Origin: an uncultured Eubacteriales bacterium
Lineage (GTDB): Bacteria > Bacillota > Clostridia > UBA1381 > UMGS1253
Assembly (NCBI GenBank): GCA_902492065.1
Contig: CABUKE010000001.1
Location: forward strand, 186,001-250,000
Reading direction: 5' to 3'
DNA: 64,000 nt
Of the stretch, positions 52,474 to 60,687 are shown in pieces. Below the pieces are notes generated by a model. The model did no database searches and had not been told where the DNA came from. It saw only the letters and a program-made list of their open reading frames with translations. The translations under genes were made by a program, and so were the position numbers. The first letter of the stretch is position 1, and each line of letters begins with the position of its first letter.

Positions 52474-53014
52474 AGCGATTGCAATGGTGGAAACGGGCAC
52501 GGTCACAAGCGGGATGCTGGCGGCCGACCTGATTTTAAAGACGGCGGCGGTCGACGTGCTTGAGGCGAAGGTCGTTTGCCCGGGAAAATATATCATTCTG
52601 TTTACCGGCGAGCTGAGCGCTGTAAAAGCGTCGCGTGACGCGGCGTGCAAGACGTATGCACCGCACATTGTCGACAGCTTCCTGCTCGGCAACCCGCACG
52701 AGAAGATTTTTGACGCAATGCTTGGCGCGGTGCCGGTAGACGAGATGAAGGCGCTTGGCATTGTGGAAACGTACAGCGCGGCGAGCGCGGTCGCCGCGGC
52801 GGACACGGCGGCAAAGACGGCGTTGGTTGAGCTGATTGAACTGCGGCTCGCGGTCGGCATGTGCGGCAAGTCGTATTTGCTGTTTACTGGCAGCGTTGCA
52901 GCGGCAGAGGCCGCGGTCGAGCGTGTGAAGCAGGAGTTAAAGGAGAGCGCGATGTTGCTCGACTGCGCGGTGATTGCAAACCCGGACAAGGATTTGGCGA
53001 AGAGTATTTTTTGA
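52466..53014 (+). CDS. PduT-like BMC-T shell protein with Fe-S cysteine
   Basis: Tandem BMC-domain trimer protein of 182 residues: domain 1 (KAIAMVETGTVTSGML) and domain 2 (KALGIVETYSAASAVAAAD). Cys38 in VVCPGKY is at the same position as the Cys that holds a 4Fe-4S cluster in the pore of Salmonella PduT, also in a CPGK context. It therefore probably conducts electrons across the shell, with the PduS-like protein encoded just upstream. ATG 52466 overlaps the pduS-like gene by eight bases. Confidence 0.92.
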   Translation: MHKAIAMVETGTVTSGMLAADLILKTAAVDVLEAKVVCPGKYIILFTGELSAVKASRDAACKTYAPHIVDSFLLGNPHEKIFDAMLGAVPVDEMKALGIVETYSAASAVAAADTAAKTALVELIELRLAVGMCGKSYLLFTGSVAAAEAAVERVKQELKESAMLLDCAVIANPDKDLAKSIF

Positions 53015-53041
53015 GATAGAGTATAATTGGGGGCGGCGAAC

Positions 53042-54436
53042 ATGCAGATAGATGAGGCGAAAATTGAACAGATTATCCGCGAGGTGATGGACGCGGCAAA
53101 CCCTGCGCCGCAGGCGGCTAGTGTGCAGAAGGGCGTGTTTGAGCACATGGGCGACGCACTCGCGGCGGTGCAGCTCGCGTATCGCCAGCTGCGCGGCTAC
53201 ACGGTGGCCCAACGCGAGGCGATGATTGCGAAAATACGCGAATATATCTTAAACGAAGCGGAAACGATGGCGCGCATGGGCGTTGCGGAAACGGGCATGG
53301 GCCGCGTGGCGGACAAGGTGGTCAAGCACCAGCTCGTGGCGAACAAAACGCCCGGCACGGAGGATTTATCCCCGCGTGCGTACACAGGCGACGATGGGCT
53401 GACGCTCGTCGAGATGGCGCCGTACGGCATTATCGGCTCCATTACGCCGTCTACCAACCCGAGCGAGACTGTGCTGTGCAACTCGATCGGCATGATTGCG
53501 GCGGGCAACGGCGTGGTGTTTAACCCGCACCCGAACGCAAAGGATACGTCCAACTATGCCGTTGACCTGGTCAACCGCGCAGTACAGGCGGCAGGCGGGC
53601 CGGAAAACATTGTCGTGTCGGTCAAAACGCCGACCATGGACTCGAGCAAAGAAATGGTGTCTTCCCCTGCGGTGAAGATGCTCGTTGCGACGGGCGGGCC
53701 GGGCGTTGTGAAAATGCTCCTCTCGTCGGGCAAGAAGGCCATCGGCGCAGGCGCGGGCAACCCGCCTGTCATTGTCGACGATACGGCTGACATAGCGAAG
53801 GCGGCGCGCGACATTGTCGCGGGGGCGAGCTTCGACAACAACCTGCCGTGCATTGCGGAAAAGGAGTGCTTTGCGCTCAGCAGCATTTGCGACGAGCTGA
53901 TGGAACAGATGGTAAAGAACGGCGCATACCGGATCAGCGGCGCGCAGATCGACAAGCTCGTAGAAATTGCACTTCATAATAAAGATGGAAAATACAGCCT
54001 GAATAAAAAGTGGGTCGGTAAGGATGCGTCCCTGTTTTTGAAGGAGTTGGGCATTGCCTCCGACGCGCGGCTGATTATCATGGAAACGGAGAGCGGCCAC
54101 CCGTTCGTGCAGGAGGAGCTGATGATGCCGATTCTGCCTGTCGTGCGGGTCAACAACATCAGTGAGGCGATTCGCCTTGCGGTAGAAGCGGAGCATGGTA
54201 ACCGCCACTCGGCGCACATCCACTCCAAAAACGTCGACCACCTGACCGCATTTGCGCGCGCGGTGGAAACGACCATCTTTGTTAAAAACGCGCCCTCCTA
54301 TGCCGGCATCGGCGCGGGCGGCGAGGGTCATACGACGTTTACCATCGCAGGCCCGACGGGCGAGGGACTGACGAGTGCGCGCAGCTTTACGCGCCAGCGG
54401 CGGTGCGTGCTGGTCGACGGGTTCCATATTATATGA
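53042..54436 (+). CDS. CoA-acylating propionaldehyde dehydrogenase (PduP type)
   Basis: Oxidises propanal with NAD and CoA to propionyl-CoA. The 464-residue protein has the catalytic Cys270 in DNNLPCIAEKE, GAGAGNPPVIVDD and VATGGPGVV. The N-terminal helix MQIDEAKIEQIIREVMDAA followed by a Pro/Ala linker is an encapsulation peptide like that of PduP. ATG 53042 is preferred over TTG 53027 because it starts exactly at this peptide. It follows the BMC-T gene by 27 bases. Confidence 0.94.
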   Translation: MQIDEAKIEQIIREVMDAANPAPQAASVQKGVFEHMGDALAAVQLAYRQLRGYTVAQREAMIAKIREYILNEAETMARMGVAETGMGRVADKVVKHQLVANKTPGTEDLSPRAYTGDDGLTLVEMAPYGIIGSITPSTNPSETVLCNSIGMIAAGNGVVFNPHPNAKDTSNYAVDLVNRAVQAAGGPENIVVSVKTPTMDSSKEMVSSPAVKMLVATGGPGVVKMLLSSGKKAIGAGAGNPPVIVDDTADIAKAARDIVAGASFDNNLPCIAEKECFALSSICDELMEQMVKNGAYRISGAQIDKLVEIALHNKDGKYSLNKKWVGKDASLFLKELGIASDARLIIMETESGHPFVQEELMMPILPVVRVNNISEAIRLAVEAEHGNRHSAHIHSKNVDHLTAFARAVETTIFVKNAPSYAGIGAGGEGHTTFTIAGPTGEGLTSARSFTRQRRCVLVDGFHII

Positions 54437-54457
54437 AGAAATTAAGGAGCAAAAACA

Positions 54458-54811
54458 ATGAGAGCGCTTGGAATCATTGAGGTATACAGCTTTACGACCG
54501 CGCTGTGCGCGGCGGACGTTGCGGCGAAGGCGGCGGACGTAAAGGTGATTGCGTTTGACCGCAACCGCCCAGTCCGGGAGGACGTACCCGCGCCGCTGGT
54601 GATGGCGGTCAAGGTCGAGGGCAAGGTCGCAGATGTGCAGGCGGCGGTCGACGCGGCGGCGGACTATGCAAAAGGCAAGGGCCGCTTTATCGTGTCGCAC
54701 GTGATTGCAAATCCGGAGAAGGATACGGAGCATATGGCATATCTGCTCGATATCAACCGCGATGGATTCAACAAAAAACTGCCGAAAACCATGCAGGAGC
54801 TTGAAAAGTGA
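54458..54811 (+). CDS. BMC-H shell protein 3 with altered pore loop and C-terminal extension
   Basis: A 117-residue BMC-domain protein. The fold is visible from RALGIIEVYSFTTALCAAD to IVSHVIANPEKD, but the pore segment is replaced by a longer one, FDRNRPVREDVPAPLVMAV, and a 30-residue charged tail (HMAYLLDINRDGFNKKLPKT) follows the domain. A gated or blocked pore is likely. ATG 54458 after AAGGAGCAAAAACA. It overlaps the following gene region by only its stop codon and ribosome site. Confidence 0.9.
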   Translation: MRALGIIEVYSFTTALCAADVAAKAADVKVIAFDRNRPVREDVPAPLVMAVKVEGKVADVQAAVDAAADYAKGKGRFIVSHVIANPEKDTEHMAYLLDINRDGFNKKLPKTMQELEK

Positions 54812-54825
54812 GGGTGAAAAGCGCG

Positions 54826-55110
54826 ATGAATTCTTTGGGAATCTTAGAGGTACAGGGGCTTGTCGCCTCTATCGAGGGGCTGGACGCGATGCTCAAGGCC
54901 GCGGCGGTGCGGCTTATACATACGGAGAAGCGGCTCGGCGGGCGGCTTGTGACGATTGTTGTGGCGGGCAGCGTGGCGGATGTGACAGCCGCAGTAGAGG
55001 CGGGCGCGGCGTGTGCGGGCGCGCTCGGCAAGGTGTACGGCTGCGAAGTTATTGCGCGGCCGCACGCGGAGCTGCTCAAATTCTTTGATATGGACGCGGC
55101 TGAAGCGTAG
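54826..55110 (+). CDS. BMC-H shell protein 4 with divergent pore
   Basis: A 94-residue BMC-H: SLGILEVQGLVASIEGLDAML, pore segment KRLGGRLVTIVVAG, end EVIARPHAELLKFFD. Compared with the IGSGL pore of BMC-H 1 and 2, the loop here reads LGGRL, putting an Arg near the pore. ATG 54826 has GAGGGTG nine bases upstream; an upstream GTG at 54808 would add six residues and overlap BMC-H 3. Confidence 0.9.
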   Translation: MNSLGILEVQGLVASIEGLDAMLKAAAVRLIHTEKRLGGRLVTIVVAGSVADVTAAVEAGAACAGALGKVYGCEVIARPHAELLKFFDMDAAEA

Positions 55111-55127
55111 GCGGGGAGCGTGACGAC

Positions 55128-55793
55128 ATGGACAGAGAAAAGGTAATCGAAGCGGTTGTGACACAGGTTCTGCATAGTATGAGCGGGAACCGGAAAGCGG
55201 AACAGGCGGGCGCGCGGATCAAGGTCGGCGTGTCCCAGCGGCACGTCCACCTGAGCCAGAGCGATTTGGAAACGCTATTCGGCAAAGGGTATGAGCTGAC
55301 GGTCAAAAAAATGCTGATGGGGCGCGAGTTTGCGTCAAACGAAGTCGTGACGCTCGTCGGTCCGTCTCTAAAAGCGATTGAAAACGTGCGGGTGCTCGGC
55401 CCGGTGCGCAAGTCGACACAGGTTGAGATTTCACGCACGGATACATTTATATTAAAGGTCAGCCCGCCGGTGCGCTCGTCGGGTGAGGTTGCGGGCAGCG
55501 AGCGGCTCGTGCTCGTCGGGCCGAAGGGAAGCGTCTATTTAAAGGAGGGCGTCATTATTGCCAACCGGCATATTCACCTTTCACCTGAAGGGGCAGAGGA
55601 GAACGGCGTGCGCGACGGCGATTTGGTTGACGTACTGGTGGAGGGCGAGAAGCCGACGAAGTTTTACGACGTGCAGGTACGCGTGCGCGACGACTTCCAC
55701 AGCGAAATGCACATTGACACAGACGACGCGAACTGCGCCGGCCTGAAAAACGGTGACAGCGTAACAATCCTTGCCAAACGGGGCCGCATGTGA
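55128..55793 (+). CDS. pduL: Phosphate propanoyltransferase PduL
   Basis: Converts propionyl-CoA and phosphate to propionyl-phosphate, recycling CoA in the compartment. The 221-residue protein has the two repeated zinc-site motifs VGVSQRHVHLSQSDLETLFG and ANRHIHLSPEGAEENGVRDG. The N-terminal helix MDREKVIEAVVTQVLHSM plus a linker is an encapsulation peptide, which housekeeping PduL lacks. No propionate kinase gene is in the locus, so a cellular acetate kinase probably completes the route to ATP. Confidence 0.95.
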   Translation: MDREKVIEAVVTQVLHSMSGNRKAEQAGARIKVGVSQRHVHLSQSDLETLFGKGYELTVKKMLMGREFASNEVVTLVGPSLKAIENVRVLGPVRKSTQVEISRTDTFILKVSPPVRSSGEVAGSERLVLVGPKGSVYLKEGVIIANRHIHLSPEGAEENGVRDGDLVDVLVEGEKPTKFYDVQVRVRDDFHSEMHIDTDDANCAGLKNGDSVTILAKRGRM

Positions 55794-55841
55794 TATACTT
55801 ACATTACAATTTGGACAAGAAGCTTTGGAAGGGGGCTGCCT

Positions 55842-56612
55842 ATGTTTGCGCTGGAGCGTCAAAAACGGATACTGGAACTGCTGGAGGAGAACGGCTCTGT
55901 CTGGGTAAGCCGGCTGAGTGCGGAGCTTGGCGTGACGGAGGAAACGGTGCGCCGCGACCTCGAAAAGCTCGAAAAGCAGGAGGCGCTTATGCGGACGCAC
56001 GGCGGCGCTGTGCCGGTGAGCCAGACCTCGTATGAGCTGTCGTTCGAGAAGCGGAAGCGGACGAATGTCGACGTGAAGCAAAAGCTTGCCAAAGCGGCGG
56101 GCGCACATGTGACGGCTGGGGACACGATCTTTTTGGATGCGTCGACGACGACGTTTTACATGGCACGGGAGCTGAAGGGGCTGCGCAATCTGACAGTTAT
56201 TACAAACTCCGTGCGGGTTGTAAACGAGCTTGCCGGCTGCGAGGGGATTAAGGTGATAGCGGCGGGCGGCATTGTGTCGGACAATCATTCCTACATTGGA
56301 GAAATCGCCGTCAAAACGATTGAGCGGGAGTATTTTGCAGGAAAGATGTTTTTCAGCAGCAAGGGCGTGACCGCGTCGGCAGGCATATTGGAGAGCAATG
56401 AGTTTGAATGTGCGACGAAAGCGGCTATGCTGAAAAACAGCCAGGAGGTATACTATCTCTGCGACAGCTCAAAAATCGGGAAGGTCGGGTTTTTGAAGCT
56501 GGCCGAATTTGACAGAATCGACTGTTTTATCACGGATGCTGAGCTGGACGAGGCGCTTTCTGAGGCACTTTCTGAAGCGCACTGCGTATTGGAAAGAATA
56601 TATGGTGAATAA
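55842..56612 (+). CDS. DeoR-family transcriptional regulator of the BMC locus
   Basis: A 256-residue repressor: N-terminal winged helix (RQKRILELLEENGSVWVSRLSAELGVTEETVRRDL), the DeoR motif RTHGGAVP and a C-terminal phosphosugar-sensing domain (LDASTTTFYMARELKGL, ITNSVRVVNELA). DeoR regulators usually respond to sugar phosphates, which fits a locus starting from fuculose- or rhamnulose-1-phosphate. It is the last gene before a terminator and probably controls the elements at 44072-44118 and 48028-48049. A short in-frame repeat (EALSEALSEA) is near the C-terminus. Confidence 0.92.
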   Translation: MFALERQKRILELLEENGSVWVSRLSAELGVTEETVRRDLEKLEKQEALMRTHGGAVPVSQTSYELSFEKRKRTNVDVKQKLAKAAGAHVTAGDTIFLDASTTTFYMARELKGLRNLTVITNSVRVVNELAGCEGIKVIAAGGIVSDNHSYIGEIAVKTIEREYFAGKMFFSSKGVTASAGILESNEFECATKAAMLKNSQEVYYLCDSSKIGKVGFLKLAEFDRIDCFITDAELDEALSEALSEAHCVLERIYGE

Positions 56613-56614
56613 GC

Positions 56615-56642
56615 AGCCTGCGGCCATATTCCGCAGGCTTTT
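56615..56642 (+). terminator. Intrinsic terminator closing the BMC locus
   Basis: Stem AGCCTGCGG / CCGCAGGCT with a 7-base loop, then TTT, starting three bases after the deoR stop. Confidence 0.85.
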
Positions 56643-56705
56643 ATGATGTTATGAAAATTGTTTCCAATGTTTACGAATTTGTTGTAGAATTGTAATAAAA
56701 GGTAG

Positions 56706-56734
56706 TTGATTTTCTTTTGGGTATCCTGTATAAT
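56706..56734 (+). promoter_or_regulatory. Promoter of the SLH surface protein
   Basis: TTGATT 56706-56711 and TATAAT 56729-56734 with a 17-base spacer. The leader of about 90 bases before the ATG contains ACATGTAATG and CATGTGACATACATG repeats but no clear terminator. Confidence 0.8.
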
Positions 56735-56829
56735 AAAATTACATGTAATGATTGATTATGATATGTGTGGGTTCATGTGACATACATGCGGCATATCTTT
56801 TCGATTAAATCTTAATGGAGGTTGAGAGT

Positions 56830-59800
56830 ATGACTAAGAAAATTTTAAGCATTGTCTTGGCCGTCTCGATGGTGCTCACGATGTGCCTCGGCATGCTTCC
56901 TGTGTCGGCGGCTGATGGCGGGGTCACAATCAGCGGCGGAGACGCAAACAACCTTGTAACGGGCAATGCAGGGGATACGATTACAGTCCCGATTATGATT
57001 TCTGGAAATACGGGAGGAATCACGAACTTTGGTATCCGTGTAATATATGACCCTACATATCTGACGGCGGTCAGCGCGACACGTGGTGCTGTTATGCCGG
57101 CGGACACGACGTTTTCCGCGAACATAAAATATACTTATACCGGAAAGGAACCTACTGCTATTGCACCTGAAGTTGGTGATACTGCTATTGCGGTATCCAG
57201 CGTATGGGGCGGCGATATGGCAAATGAGAAATGGTCTTATACTGGCGACGGCGTACTGTTAAACTGCACGTTCCAGGTAAAGGAAGATGTAGAAGGGCCG
57301 GTTAAGACGGCGCTCGAGCTGGATGTCTACAATGTAAAGTATCTGGATGAAACGGGTATTGGACTGCATGACCGGGAAGTGAAAGAAGTAAAAAATGCTT
57401 CCGTTGCGCTTAATCCAGACGTAACGCTTTCCCTGTCTAATCTTTCAACAACTTACAATGGCCAGCCGCAGGGCGTTACGGTCAGCCCGTCTGACATTGC
57501 GGTAGAGGTTAAGTATAATGGTTCGACAACCGTACCGACGAACGCGGGTTCCTATGCAGTGACGGCGACGGTTACGGAGCCTGGCTTTAAAGGGAGCGCA
57601 ACGGGTACATTTGTAATCAATAAAGAGCAAATCAAGGTTACAGCCGACGACAAGACGAAGCGTGTGGGAGATCCAGACCCGGAGCTGACATATACAAAGA
57701 CGAGCGGCACGTTCTACGGTGAGGATAACTTTACGGGCGCACTGACAAGAGAATCAAGCGACAGCGACAAGGCTGGTGAATATAAGATTACACAGGGAAC
57801 GCTTGCTGTTCCGAGCAACTATGAGTTGATTTTTACAGAGGGTACACTGACGATTGTTGACAAAGAGGTTCAGGACGTTGTTGTTCCAGGGCTTCCGGAA
57901 GACGTAACCTACGGCGACGCGGCATTTAGCTGGGCCTGCACGCCGGACGCGGAGTCGGGACTTAGTGAAGTGGAGTATACATCCAGCAATTCTGAGGTAG
58001 CAAAGATTGACGATGCCGGACAGGTAACGGTTGTTGGCGCTGGCTCGACCGACCTTACCGTAAGCATAAAGGGAAACGATACCTATGCAGACTTTTCTAA
58101 GACGGTACCCCTGACTGTTGCTCAGTTTGCGGTAACGGTAACAGCGGATAATCAGACAAAGCGGGTAGGCACGGAAGACCCGGAGCTGACCTATACATAC
58201 ACGCCGAATAAGCTGGTTGGCGACGATGTATTTACGGGCGAGCTGGCAAGAGAAGCGGGCGAAACGGTTGGTCAGTATGCGATTAATCAGGGGACGCTGA
58301 CGCTTGGCGATAACTATGCTATCACATTTGTTCCGGGTACTTTTGATATTACTGAGAAGACTCCGCAGAACATCACAGTAGCAGATTTTGGCGAAAAGAC
58401 ATACGGCGATGCCCCGTTTAAGATTGCGGTTACGCCGGATCCAACTTCGAATCTTGAGAAATTCTCCTATGCGTCAAGTGATGAACGTGTTGCTACCGTA
58501 AGCGATGATGGCACGGTTACAATTCTGAGCGCAACGGACGAAGACGGAATTACCATTACAGTTGTAGAAGCTGGAAATGATGATTATGCACGAACTTCGA
58601 TTGATAAAACGCTGATTGTGAAAAAGGCACCTTTGGAAGTAACGCTGACTGGCAAGACGATTACCTACGGTGAGGAAATCGGAGAGTTTGAGCTTACATA
58701 CGACGGCTTTGTAAATGAAGAAACAGAGGAAGACCTGCTTACACCGGCTGTAGTAAAGGGTGTTCCGGAGGATGTAAATGCCGGGATCTATCCGCTTACA
58801 CTGGAGGGCGCGACAAGTGACAATTACGAGATTACCTATGTCGGCGCAGATCTGGTTGTAAATCAGCGTGCAGTTGAGATAGCAGCGATTGGCGTATTTG
58901 ACAAGGAAGCAGATGAAACAACGGATGCGGTTATTAATCCGTCAGCAATTACGATGACGGAAGGCAAGGGCTTCCTGGCTGGCGACGACGCATTTGTAAA
59001 CATTGTATCCTATAAGGCTGCATTCTCAGATGCGGAAGCAGGCGCAGATAAAGCAGTTACGCTGTCTGACGTAGTGGCGGAAGTAACGGGCAAGGATAAG
59101 GATAACTATACCATCAGTGTTGCGGCTGGTGCGCTGACAACGACGGCGACGATTTTTGCGGCTGGAGAGATGACGGCGCAGGATGTTGCAGACCAGATTG
59201 GCGGTTACATTCCGGTTGCGTCGGACGATGAAGTGCTGACGCTGCCGGAGGTTCCGGAAGGCTTTACTATTGCAATCAACACTTCGAGCAATGCAGAAGT
59301 AATTGATCCGGAAACCGGTGCAATTAAGCACACGGATAAAGCGGAAGAAGTAAAGGTGACCTTTACGGTTACAAAGGAAAGCGACGGTACAACCGCAACA
59401 ACTGGTGAAATTACAGTAACGGTTCCGAAGGGAACAAATAAAACGATTTCTATTGCTGTAAACGGCCATGGTACGCTGGGCGGGGATATTGGTTCGCAGC
59501 CAATTGGCAGCGAGGTTACACTCGTAGCTACGCCTGAGGAAGGCTATCGGGTAGCAGAGTGGTTTGTAAATGGCGAGTCGATTGGCCGCAAGGGAGAAAA
59601 CACCTATACGTTTGTTTTGGAAGACGATATTACGATTGGCGTAGCCTTTGAGAAAAAACCTGGCGGCGGTATTCCGAGCACGGGAACAGGTTCGTCCAGC
59701 TCGGTGAAGGCACCGACCGCATCGGTGAAAACTGGTTCTACAGTGTTTAAGGGTTCCGTGGTAAAACTTTCGACGACAACCTCTGGTGCGAAGATTTATT

Positions 59801-60537
59801 ATACAACAGATGGTTCCACGCCGTCCTCTACGAATGGAACACTGTATACGGTAGACGGTATCCGGATTTCGGAGGATGTAACAATTAAGGCATATGCAGT
59901 TAAGGATTCTAAGTCGAGTGATGTAGTAACGTTTAAATATACGATGAAGACGGCTTCGGCAGAATTCAAAGAGGATGCAAGCACGATCAAGTATATGGAG
60001 AGCGTGTCGTCTACGGCGTTTGAGCCTGACCGGGATGCGACCCGTTATGAAGTGCTTGAGGCGCTTGATGCTCTGATGGACGTTGAGGATGCAAACATTG
60101 AGAATGGCTTCAGCGATGTAACGGAAGAGTACAAAGAGCTGGTTAACAAATTTGCAGCTACGGCAATTGTTGATGGTTATCCGAATAAGACATTCGGCGG
60201 CAACAGCAGCATTACAAGAGCTGAATTTGTAAAAATGCTGGCGGCGGCTCTGGATCTCGACATGAGCGGCACAGCAACGCATAACTTTAAAGATGTGCAG
60301 GCTGGACACTGGGCAGAGAAGTACATTGCAGCATTTTCGAAACTTGGTTATATTGTGGGCGACCCGGATGGCAACTTCCGGCCGGATGACAATGTAACAA
60401 GAGCAGAGGTTGTAACGGTTCTGAACCGTATCCTGGATATTGAGTCTACACCGGATGCGGCGCAGAAGTATACGGATTTGGAGCCGGAGCACTGGGCATA
60501 CGGTTACATTATGGCAGTTGCGAAGGACAAGGAATAA
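56830..60537 (+). CDS. SLH-anchored surface protein with cohesin-like, MBG and Ig-like domains
   Basis: A 1235-residue exported protein: signal peptide (MTKKILSIVLAVSMVLTMCLGMLPVSAA), cohesin-like domain (about 30-190, GDTITVPIMISGNTGGITNFGIRV split here by eye), MBG-type repeats (YNGQPQGVT; KVTADDKTKRVGDPDPELTY and again VTVTADNQTKRVGTEDPELTY), Big-like domains, a bacterial repeat (AVNGHGTLGGD), a chitobiase C-terminal-like segment (IYYTTDGSTPSST), then SLH repeats ending at DLEPEHWAYGYI. ATG 56830 with GGAGGTTGAGAGT upstream. Probably binds to cell-wall polymer and acts as an adhesin or scaffold; ligand unknown. Base use is more AT-rich than the BMC genes. Confidence 0.88.
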   Translation: MTKKILSIVLAVSMVLTMCLGMLPVSAADGGVTISGGDANNLVTGNAGDTITVPIMISGNTGGITNFGIRVIYDPTYLTAVSATRGAVMPADTTFSANIKYTYTGKEPTAIAPEVGDTAIAVSSVWGGDMANEKWSYTGDGVLLNCTFQVKEDVEGPVKTALELDVYNVKYLDETGIGLHDREVKEVKNASVALNPDVTLSLSNLSTTYNGQPQGVTVSPSDIAVEVKYNGSTTVPTNAGSYAVTATVTEPGFKGSATGTFVINKEQIKVTADDKTKRVGDPDPELTYTKTSGTFYGEDNFTGALTRESSDSDKAGEYKITQGTLAVPSNYELIFTEGTLTIVDKEVQDVVVPGLPEDVTYGDAAFSWACTPDAESGLSEVEYTSSNSEVAKIDDAGQVTVVGAGSTDLTVSIKGNDTYADFSKTVPLTVAQFAVTVTADNQTKRVGTEDPELTYTYTPNKLVGDDVFTGELAREAGETVGQYAINQGTLTLGDNYAITFVPGTFDITEKTPQNITVADFGEKTYGDAPFKIAVTPDPTSNLEKFSYASSDERVATVSDDGTVTILSATDEDGITITVVEAGNDDYARTSIDKTLIVKKAPLEVTLTGKTITYGEEIGEFELTYDGFVNEETEEDLLTPAVVKGVPEDVNAGIYPLTLEGATSDNYEITYVGADLVVNQRAVEIAAIGVFDKEADETTDAVINPSAITMTEGKGFLAGDDAFVNIVSYKAAFSDAEAGADKAVTLSDVVAEVTGKDKDNYTISVAAGALTTTATIFAAGEMTAQDVADQIGGYIPVASDDEVLTLPEVPEGFTIAINTSSNAEVIDPETGAIKHTDKAEEVKVTFTVTKESDGTTATTGEITVTVPKGTNKTISIAVNGHGTLGGDIGSQPIGSEVTLVATPEEGYRVAEWFVNGESIGRKGENTYTFVLEDDITIGVAFEKKPGGGIPSTGTGSSSSVKAPTASVKTGSTVFKGSVVKLSTTTSGAKIYYTTDGSTPSSTNGTLYTVDGIRISEDVTIKAYAVKDSKSSDVVTFKYTMKTASAEFKEDASTIKYMESVSSTAFEPDRDATRYEVLEALDALMDVEDANIENGFSDVTEEYKELVNKFAATAIVDGYPNKTFGGNSSITRAEFVKMLAAALDLDMSGTATHNFKDVQAGHWAEKYIAAFSKLGYIVGDPDGNFRPDDNVTRAEVVTVLNRILDIESTPDAAQKYTDLEPEHWAYGYIMAVAKDKE

Positions 60538-60551
60538 TTCATAGTTGGTAT

Positions 60552-60585
60552 AAAAGCAGGCGGAATTTTTTCCGCCTGCTTTTTT
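60552..60585 (+). terminator. Intrinsic terminator after the SLH gene
   Basis: Stem AAAAGCAGGCGGAA and its complement with a T4 loop and trailing T-run, 15 bases after the stop codon. Confidence 0.9.
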
Positions 60586-60637
60586 GAATAAGAAGGGAGT
60601 AAAAATGCATAAATATACAAAAAGCTTCAAAAATCTA

Positions 60638-60666
60638 TTGCAAAACGAACGGGGATATGGTATGAT
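60638..60666 (+). promoter_or_regulatory. Promoter of the amino-acid ABC operon
   Basis: TTGCAA 60638-60643 and TATGAT 60661-60666, 17-base spacer, just ahead of the permease ribosome site. Confidence 0.7.
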
Positions 60667-60687
60667 AAATAAAAAGGGGTGAAATGC

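Noticed and set aside
53366..54733. 455-codon reverse-strand open frame
   Set aside because: Complement of the aldehyde dehydrogenase and BMC-H 3 genes, both of which are certain.
57440..58400. Repeated segments in the SLH gene as DNA repeats or phase-variation tract
   Set aside because: Repetition is at protein-domain level (MBG units) with diverged DNA; no short perfect tandem repeat is present.
59026..60630. 534-codon reverse-strand open frame
   Set aside because: Complement of the SLH protein gene; composition rich in Cys, Arg and Asn with no family pattern and no ribosome site.
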